NCBI GenBank assembly: GCA_024196135.1
Contig: JAMQCK010000925.1
Location: forward strand, 1 to 13,943
Length of the DNA: 13,943 nucleotides
Direction: 5' to 3'
Source: Pleurotus ostreatus/Saccharomyces cerevisiae fusant
Taxonomy: Eukaryota; Opisthokonta
Shown here: positions 7,563-13,943 of the stretch, in pieces
Layout: each line of letters opens with the position of its first letter
Position numbering within the stretch: position 1 is the stretch's first letter
Notes under the pieces: generated by a model
The model's input: only the letters and a program-made list of their open reading frames with translations
What the model was told of the DNA's origin: nothing
Database searches by the model: none
Position numbers and translations under genes: made by a program

Positions 7563-8880
7563 TCAGAAGGCAAGCAACGACGGTCGCCGATCCCAAGCGA
7601 AGTATTCTGTATATGGAGTCAGTCTTCTCCTCGAGAGTCATCCATATCAGAATAGCTCACCGACAACTCGCACCCAGGTATGAATCCTCGGCAATGCCTT
7701 CTCCAGAAATTCTTGCGCGCCCTCGAACGGAGGCAGGAACGTATTGCGACTAGTGGGTCCGATTACCAAAATTACCGTCTGCAGGGCGATGCCCGCGTTT
7801 GGCATAGACAGAAAGCTGTCAAGCCATCTCCAGAAAGGTTCTATATGGAGCGGATATGTCGCCTGGTCGATGTTGAGAACCAGTTGGACGAGAGCTGGAC
7901 CCTTGGGGACCACTTGCTCGAGAAGCTCGCGAGCTGAATCGCTCTGGAGAGAGATATCGCGGATGGCTAGGGTGCGGAGGCAAGGCATCATTGGGAAGCT
8001 CACTGCCAGTGTGATTAGACGATATGGAGAGATAGAGCAAGGCACGCACCATGATGAGGCTCTCTGCGTCCGTACTCAAGAGCTTCGAGTGAGTTTTTGC
8101 ACGTGTCTAGAATAAGCCTTTGCGTCTGTAAAACGCGAGTGCCAAGAAGTTGCAAGCTACGCAACGAGGAAGTGTCGAGTGGTGGCGTAGGATGGGCGGG
8201 ATGGACGGTGATGACACGCCGAAGTATGCGAGCGTATCAGTCCCCCCCGATAGCACTGGCGAAGACGCTTCCAGGGAAAGGTGTTGCAGAAAGGCAGTTG
8301 TCGCAGCAGATGTCCGAAGGGAAACTCTCTGAGATGTTTGACCGGGGGTGAATCTAGCGTATGTCAGGTTCAGGCTCTTGATGTTTTCCAAATGATTGAG
8401 AAAGTCTAGCGGTAAAGTCCAACCCTTCAGCGTGAGGGCCGTCAGCCGCGGTACCCTTTCGAGAAGGGCCTGGCAGGTGTCGGTGGGAAGGGATGTGTAA
8501 TTGACGCCGTTGCTGGAGGAGTCAACGCGCAGGTCGTGAACATTTGTCAGGAGGCGCACGAGTTTGTTAAAGGCCAACATGTTGCGCGATACGACGTGCG
8601 ACTTGACCTCGCTCAGACGTCTGTCGAACGTGAAGCTGTTGGCAACTCGAAGGACATGCACGTATGCGAAGATGCGAGGAGACACGCCCAGCAGGCGATG
8701 AACATCCTGGTGTGTGCGGATGGTGATATCGCGGAAGAGGGTAGACTGGCATCGGTGATGAAAGGAACTATGTGCGCGGACGCAGGCTTTCAGGCCCTGG
8801 ACGAGATCGTCCCCTTCTTCCACTTCACAAAAATAGTCCAGGATGATGTCGACGAGCTCCGGCGGTAGTTGTTCTGGCAT
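7563..8880 (-). pseudogene. F-box/LRR-like protein gene with -1 frameshift (paralogue 1)
   Basis: Exons by comparison with the neighbour: 8880-8050, 8002-7661, 7606-7563; introns 8049-8003 (47 nt) and 7660-7607 (54 nt), both phase 1. The start MPEQLPPELVDIILDYF at 8880 aligns with MSERLPQELKEHVLDCL of the next gene. Residues 3-45 are an F-box-like motif, which in family terms docks the protein to Skp1 of an SCF ubiquitin ligase; the rest is leucine-rich (LTALTLKGWTLPLDFLNHL). The first frame runs through GVSSPSIPPILR and then hits a stop at 8109-8107. From about 8188 the paralogous sequence (TPPLDTSSLRSLQLLG) continues in another frame. Exon 1 is 831 nt where 3n+1 is needed, so one base net is missing. 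No AG acceptor allows an intron that keeps the conserved block. Corrected length would be about 405 residues; as read, 257. Real mutation or assembly error. Confidence 0.72.
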
Positions 8881-9134
8881 GATTGGCCACGCTAGGGTAG
8901 GGAGAGCTGGAGGGAGAGTTTGTGGCAACGCCCAGGATTCGCCTTATAACTATCGAGTGAGACTCACGGGGTCAAAAGTAAGTTCGACTCACATGTGTGT
9001 CAGACCGCAGCTTTTCAGACGTCGCGCAGAACCCCTTGCTATCAATTTTTCGTTCGCTGCGTTCTGAGGGGCACGCATCATGCTACAGAGACACAAAATC
9101 ATCATATTTCGACAAGAGGTATTGATACATTCGC

Positions 9135-10483
9135 TCACGAGGAGAGTTCGAGCAGGGGCGGTCGCTCTTGCCATGCAACATAACCTGTCTCCGTGTCAGC
9201 GAATTCGGTATAACAGGGAGCCAATGCACTCACGTGTAACCTGCACCGGCATGCGCGACTGCACCTTTCGCAAGGCATTGTCCAGAAACTCTCGGTTGCC
9301 TTCGTAGAATGAGGGATGCTTCGGCTGTCCGCGCGCGGGGCCGATGACCAGCGTAAGGCCGCGTAGCCCGGTCAGCGCCGCGTCGTCCGCAGTCAAGGCT
9401 GCGTCCAGCCATGCCCAAAGCGGCTGCTCGTGCAGTGGATACAAAGTGGGATTGACGTTCAGGATAAGTCGCCGCATGTTGGGCGCGCTGCGTATAAGCT
9501 TGTCGAGGAACTCGCGTTCAGACGCCTCGTTGGGATTCACGTCACGGATGGCCAGAGTTTGTAGGCGGGGCATGGTTACGAAGTTGACTGGTAAGGTGGT
9601 CAGCCGAAGAATGTATATCGCATGTGAAAACCCACTTACCAGAGGGGTACGCTCGAGACGCGCCTACAATGCTCTTCGTGCGGCCGTACTCGAGAGCTTC
9701 GAGCGTATCTTTACACGCGTCAAGAATGAGCCCCTGCTCTTTCGGCACACCCGCCACCTGCAAGCGCAGACTGCGCAGCGAAGTAAGGTCAATCGGTGTC
9801 CTCAGGCTGTTCGACGCCGAATTGCCGCCCACCCCGAGCCGCGCGATCGTGTTCGAAAGCTCCAGCAGGGAGTCGCGCTCCTTCACCTCAAAGGCGAAAT
9901 GCACCAGCTTGGCTGTCCTCGTCGCCTGCTCCCGCGGCCGCACCTTCGGCATGAAGCCAGCGCTGAAGCGGACGTCGGTCAGGTGCAGCTCCTGGATGTT
10001 GCCGAGGTGGTTGAGGATGGACGTGGGGACGGTCCATCGGTTGAGCGTAAGGGAGCGCAATAGTGGCAGCTTGGCCAGGAGCGCGCGGCACATGGCGATG
10101 GGGAGGAAGACGTAGTAGACAGCGTGATGACTGTTGTCGATGCGGAGGTCGTATACGGCGGGTAGTCGCATGAGGAGCTTCGCCAAAGCCGTGATGTCGG
10201 GGGTGGGAGAGGGGGCGGATCGATGTTGTCGTTCGAAGTGGAAAGAGGCAGCGACTCGGAGGATGTGCACTTGTGCTTGAAGACGATGTGGTACTTTCGA
10301 AAGGTTGCGAACGTCCTGAGGGTTGCGTATGGTGATGTCGTGAAATAGGAGGGTCTGGCTCCTAGGAAGTAAGGAGCTGCTCACGAGCGCGCAGGCTTGC
10401 AACGCTCGCCTGCCGACCGTCGTGGCGCCGTCCAAACAGTCCAGAACGTGCTCCTTGAGTTCTTGCGGTAGACGTTCCGACAT
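9135..10483 (-). CDS. F-box/LRR-like protein (paralogue 2), three exons
   Basis: Exons 10483-9640, 9587-9234 and 9184-9135 give 415 residues; introns are 52 and 49 nt, both phase 1. The N-terminus has an F-box-like motif, LPQELKEHVLDCL, then LQACALVSSSLLPRSQTLLF and DITIRNPQDV. The remainder has leucine-rich repeats such as LLRSLTLNRWTVPTSILNHL and MPRLQTLAIRD. Family knowledge suggests a substrate receptor of an SCF-type ubiquitin ligase; the substrate cannot be guessed. The last intron is supported by a strong donor (GTGAGT), a GCTGAC branch site and an ACAG acceptor. It is also supported by its tail: RYVAWQERPPLLELSS matches EYFAWDRRPSLLAF from the corresponding third exon of the neighbour. 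Without that splice the frame would stop at 9196. It is a tandem duplicate of the gene at 7563-8880, and appears intact. Confidence 0.82.
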
Positions 10484-10735
10484 AATGTAGTCTGTTGATA
10501 GCTTCTCAGAAGGGAACCTGCAGTCGCGCGATGAGTGTAGAAAGTAACCAGTGAGACTTGCCTGAACTTCGACCGTAAAGGGTTGCTTGAGACTCGGAAC
10601 CAGATTTCGCTTCCGCGGATCAAACGAGTTCAGAACTCCCCTTCGTTACCAGGAGCGTGCTCATCGTACTCTAATTCAGTTCTGATATAGAGGACACTCC
10701 TCCTGTATCTGTTCATATGCATCAGCCAAATATTT
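10484..10735 (-). promoter_or_regulatory. Region between TDP1 3' end and the F-box gene start
   Basis: These 252 bases should hold the TDP1 3' UTR and the promoter of the F-box gene. No exon is supported. An 8-bp inverted repeat (TCAGAACT at 10630-10637, AGTTCTGA at 10678-10685) is present but may be chance. Confidence 0.35.
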
Positions 10736-13334
10736 CTAGTGCGCAATCATGTAGCGACTCACCCACGGCTCATCCTCCCTCCCATACCTCCTCGGCGGCC
10801 TCTCCCACAGCTGAACGCTCCTCAGCTGTTCCTCGTCCTTGATCGGAAAAACCACCCCCAGCTCGTAGTTCGTGACGTTCAGCACGGGGTTGAAGCCGCT
10901 GCCCGATAGCGTGCCCCAGGCGCTCTGTGTGAAGTTGTGCGAGCCGACGTAGACCCAGCCGAGGGCGGGGTGGACGACTTCGATGTCTGAAGCGTCAGAG
11001 GTGGAGCTTAATTGGTTGTTGGTGGTCTTGGGACGGGAGGTTGAGGTGGAGGAGGGTTTGGACTCGATGAGCTCGATGTCGGAGTCGGAGTCGTCGGCGG
11101 ATTGAGAGGCCTTGGCTTTGGCCTTGCTGCTGACCTGCGCCTTTGCGCTACTCAACCCCAGCCTACCCGAGGACACCGCCTTCTTATCCTTGATAAGCGC
11201 GAGGATCATCTGCATTGTCGTCAATCTCCTGCGCCGATAATTTCGTTCGGTCTTGCCTACCTTCGTGTGCATAAGCACCGGCCCACCCGTGCTCTTCGAG
11301 TCGTGGAACAGCTGTCGAGGGAAGTTCTTAGCCTCCCAGGTCGCACGGCGACAGAAAATCGTGCCACCGCCCTTGTTTGGTCGTGAGCACAAGCAAAGAC
11401 TGCCAAACGACCCGTCACTCACATTCACCCCCCACGCCGTCGCATGCACCGTCGCCTTCGTCGGGTACACGATCTTCACCGGCGGCAGGGGCGTCGCCTC
11501 GCGCCGCTTCTTGGTCGCGTCTAGCCACTCCCTCGCCGACTGCCCGCGCATTGAGCCGTACATTTCGTTGATCCAGACGGAGGTGCAGCGCCCGATGGAG
11601 GAGCCCTGGGCGAAGGTGAGCATTTAGCTATTTTCCTGTCGCGTATGACCGTAAACCATGCCACGAGAATTATCGCCTCACCTGACACTCCACCTCCACC
11701 TCCTTCCCACTCTCTCTATCCACCGCCAGCCCCATATTCCGCACCGCCTTCATCAATCGCGGGTGCCCCACCTGCAAGACGGCGGGCCAGCCTTCGTGTT
11801 TGCCGTGCAAGGAGGCGACTAGGTGCACCTTGACGAGGGACCAGTCCCAGAGCCGGCGTAAGTCTTGGATGGATTGGAGAGGAAGGTTGGGGTGCTAGGG
11901 GCGGGGATTAGTTCGTTGCTTGCGTGAAGGGTGAGGAGGTGGGCTGGGGTAGGGGGAGAGGAGAGAAGGCGGTAGGGGGAGAGGAGAGAAGGCGGTAGGG
12001 GGAGAGAAAAAGGAGGATGCGCGGGAAAGAACAACACGCACATCCTGCATAATCATCGCCTGCAACGCGGGCCTGATGTTCAGCGCCTCAAGCACGCGCT
12101 GCATGATGGAGGGGAAGTCCTCCGGGTTCGGTTTAGGCTCGGACTTGTGGGCGGGGCGCCGGGGAATGTCTTGTAGCCAGGCAAACTGTAGCAGTCATGC
12201 GTCAGCAAAGTTGTTTCTACATCGAGGAGACCCTCTGACTCACGTTCTCTATGTCTCTATAGTCGTACTGTACGAGGTTCGCTGTGGGTATATAGACGCG
12301 TAGGCGTCCGGTCTTGTAGAAAAGCTGCGGCAATTGTGAGTCGCGTGCGCGTCCATTCATGTATAATCGCACATACCAGCATGAACTACGGCACATAATA
12401 TTCAGCTGTGTAGACAGGCTCAAATAAGAAAAACATGTACCTTCATATGCATGCACCCGTATCCATTCCGCAGAAAAGGGGACGCGCGTATCCAATTGGG
12501 TAGCCAGTTTTTGATGGACGCATCCCCGTCTTTGGTTTGCTGGACAATGATGACGGGTGTGTCGCGCTCAAAGAACGAATACGTCCATTCGGCGTCGAGG
12601 GCGTAGCTGGAGAGGATAGCAAATTCTATCTCGGATTTCTGATGGTTGAAAAGGTAGGTGGTAAGCGACACGATACGTGGACGACAATGTGGCGAGCGCA
12701 CATTCCCAATAATCTCGCTGAGCCTGAACGTCGGTTTACCGTCCTTTCGTGGCACGCAGTGCTTCGTCGCAATGGGTCGGTATGCGCCCTCCCAGAAGTA
12801 CTCGTCGGAGGAAGCAGTATTGACAGTCGGTGCTGCTTGAGCAGGTGGCGTGGGGCGCTGACGCTTAGCGATCGGCTCCTCCGAGTCCACGTCGTTTGAG
12901 TTGTCTTCGTCTTCACTCTGCTGTCCTTGATCTCTCCTCCGCTTCTTCTGCCTCTCAATGCGTTCTTTCTCCATTTTCGCTCGCTCGGATAACCACGAAG
13001 AGGGCCCGGAAGCGGAAGTAGTACTTGGAGCGATCTTCAGGTCTTTCATTGCGGACGCGGGAGGTTCAGGTGTCTGTGAGGTGGATGCAGCAAGAGAGTC
13101 GGGTTTCCGGGCAGCCGAGTCAGCCTTGGAGGCCTCTATAGCCCGTTGGAGCTCGTCTTGAAACTTGGTCTCTTCGTCGGGTTCGTCATCATCATCGTCG
13201 ATCACAATGGGAGGTGAACGTGGTCGTGAAGGTTGTGAGTCTTGTAAGCTCAGTGCAATTGCTCTGGCCATGACGTGAATGAAAGTGCAAGTTGCAACGA
13301 CCGCCACCACGCACCTCTTTAGATCGTCGTCCAT
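10736..13334 (-). CDS. TDP1: Tyrosyl-DNA phosphodiesterase 1, ten exons including a 9-nt microexon
   Basis: Exons: 13334-13315, 13263-12702, 12638-12441, 12385-12377, 12324-12244, 12185-12042, 11894-11682, 11605-11423, 11371-11261, 11209-10736; 664 residues. TDP1 is a phospholipase-D-superfamily enzyme that cleaves the phosphotyrosyl bond joining stalled topoisomerase I to a DNA 3' end, in the nucleus. Seen here: HKD motif 1 as CMHMKFMLLFYKTGRLRV (His258, Lys260), HKD motif 2 as LMHTK (His505, Lys507) with GSHNFTQSAWG (Asn599) and NYELGVVFP. Other family blocks are NWLPNWIRASPFLRNG, LVKVHLVASLHGKHEGW and GGGTIFCRR. The N-terminus carries two UIM-like motifs (residues 1-15 and 42-53), an IVIDDDD stretch and a basic KKRRRD cluster. 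About 80 low-complexity residues separate HKD 2 from GSHN. The start at 13334 is the first ATG in frame. Donor of the eighth intron is 11422 (GTGAGT); 11428 is a weaker alternative. Intron 12041-11895 is long because of a minisatellite. Confidence 0.9.
11948..12007. repeat. 23-nt minisatellite inside a TDP1 intron
   Basis: Two perfect 23-nt units (11948-11970 and 11971-11993) start GGTAGGGGGAGAGG and end AGAAGGC; a partial third follows to 12007. On the coding (minus) strand this is a C/T-rich tract inside intron 12041-11895, making it 147 nt against 51-76 nt for the other TDP1 introns. Confidence 0.8.
12377..12385 (-). other. TDP1: TDP1 9-nt microexon (Phe-Met-Leu)
   Basis: TTCATGCTG is preceded by a GTAG acceptor and followed by a GTATGT donor, with introns of 55 nt (12440-12386) and 52 nt (12376-12325). 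It supplies exactly the three residues expected between the catalytic HMK and LFYKTG; human TDP1 has MML at the same place. Both introns are not multiples of three, so the frame works only if this exon is used. Confidence 0.8.
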
Positions 13335-13816
13335 CGTCGTCGCGGTTGAGTCGCCTCGCGCCTCCGGGGCTCGGTGCCGGTGGCGCTTGTCGCGCTCGTC
13401 ACATACACGTGAGTTGATCGTCACAGCGGCAACAGGTCGGCTTTTGGACTTGAACTTATCCTCGCGCTGCTATCTGAAGGTTATCTCATCGTCCTTCTTG
13501 CTTCCTACCACCATCTCTGCCCGCATACTGTACGATTCCTGCGCCCAATTAACTCGTTTTCCCGTTTCCCGCTCGCCCAGAGGTCCTCCCTCGCCTTGCC
13601 TCCGCCTGTCTGACCTATTCTTGTCCGTCCACGATCAGTGAGTCACCGGGTCAGCCGACCGCAGAAGACTGACAGGATCAGAGAAGACTGCCGGCGCCCA
13701 GCCCTTTCTCTTGATATCGCGCCTGGCTGTATGCATTCCTTATCTCTCCAGTGGGGGAACATGTTCGCGAACGACCCCGCGCCCGCCTGGAGTGTCGAAC
13801 TCGCGACCCAGCGCGG
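13335..13816 (+). promoter_or_regulatory. TDP1 upstream region and CT-rich leader of a possible rightward gene
   Basis: No exon is well supported. The part next to 13334 is the TDP1 promoter. From about 13480 to 13625 the plus strand is pyrimidine-rich (runs such as CCTCCCTCGCCTTGCCTCC), a feature often found near fungal transcription starts. A GTGAGT at 13638 followed by several AG sites could mark a 5' UTR intron, but no single acceptor stands out. Confidence 0.35.
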
Positions 13817-13943
13817 ATGACGCCACCGGGTCCACTTTCACTCCAGGAGCAGCGTCGGCCGACGGGCGGAATATCCCCCCTTCCGCCTGCTCGTTTACTG
13901 ACCGCGCCTCTCGTCTCCTGCCTCTTACGGTGCACCATCCATG
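13817..13943 (+). CDS. Possible 5' end of a rightward gene, cut by the window edge
   Basis: From the ATG at 13817 a frame stays open to the edge (42 codons plus one base), starting MTPPGPLSLQEQRRP and rich in Pro, Leu and Arg. It follows a CT-rich leader, which suits a promoter firing away from TDP1. Another ATG sits at the last three bases. Too short to identify, and an open frame of this size is expected by chance in GC-rich DNA. Confidence 0.25.
   Translation, partial: MTPPGPLSLQEQRRPTGGISPLPPARLLTAPLVSCLLRCTIH

Noticed and set aside
8242..8248. Seven-C homopolymer as the cause of the F-box gene frameshift
   Set aside because: The paralogous frame continues correctly after this run (DTLAYFGV matches NTIARLGV), so the shift must lie downstream near 8186-8190.
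9344..10063. 239-codon open frame on the plus strand
   Set aside because: Antisense to the F-box gene, crossing its intron; an effect of GC-rich codons on the coding strand.
10630..10685. 8-bp inverted repeat TCAGAACT / AGTTCTGA as a regulatory hairpin
   Set aside because: Short arms and a 40-nt spacer; no second copy or link to a known factor, so chance is likely.
10736..11623. Single 295-codon minus-strand gene starting MLTFAQGSS
   Set aside because: The ATG lies inside an intron (11681-11606). The frame is the last part of TDP1 and includes two stop-free introns.
1..13943. CRISPR arrays, tRNA or rRNA genes, intact transposons
   Set aside because: No regularly spaced repeats, tRNA-like cloverleaf signals, terminal repeats with a transposase, or reverse-transcriptase motifs were seen on either strand.

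Overview
The window looks like nuclear DNA of a filamentous basidiomycete, most likely Agaricomycetes. The evidence is the gene style: dense multi-exon genes with 47-76 nt GT..AG introns and CTNAY-like branch points, F-box/LRR-type proteins, a coiled-coil protein with a mushroom-type C-terminal domain, and a fungal-type tyrosyl-DNA phosphodiesterase. No bacterial-style operon, tRNA, rRNA, CRISPR array or intact transposon was seen. All exon models were built by hand from reading frame, splice signals and comparison of paralogues inside the window.

Left (1-2260): a plus-strand, ten-exon gene for a coiled-coil protein with a conserved C-terminal domain (possibly DUF6697-like) and a Gly/Pro/Arg repeat tail. 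All nine introns are phase 0.

Centre-left (2456-5032, minus strand): three head-to-tail copies (A, B, C) of an unrecognised small protein family. Each has two exons with a phase-0 intron of exactly 49 nt. A fourth, truncated copy lies at 7070-7321. Copy A has an early stop five codons before the ancestral end. Between copy C and the relic sits a plus-strand intronless gene (5172-6692) coding for a 506-residue protein with a long acidic tract and a C-terminal pattern that resembles a PD-(D/E)XK nuclease-like core. It shares a short divergent promoter with copy C.

Centre-right (7563-10483, minus strand): two tandem F-box/LRR-like paralogues with identical three-exon structure. The left one carries a -1 frameshift, so it is a pseudogene or an assembly error. 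Their tiny third exons were recovered because the two tails match each other.

Right (10736-13334, minus strand): a ten-exon TDP1 gene for DNA repair. Both HKD motifs are visible, a 9-nt microexon lies directly after the first, two UIM-like motifs sit at the N-terminus, and several candidate SUMO-interacting motifs are present. Beyond it is a CT-rich leader and a possible plus-strand gene start running off the edge.

The genes do not form an obvious pathway. The most novel item is the A/B/C/relic family, which shows birth-and-death evolution and has no function I can name.
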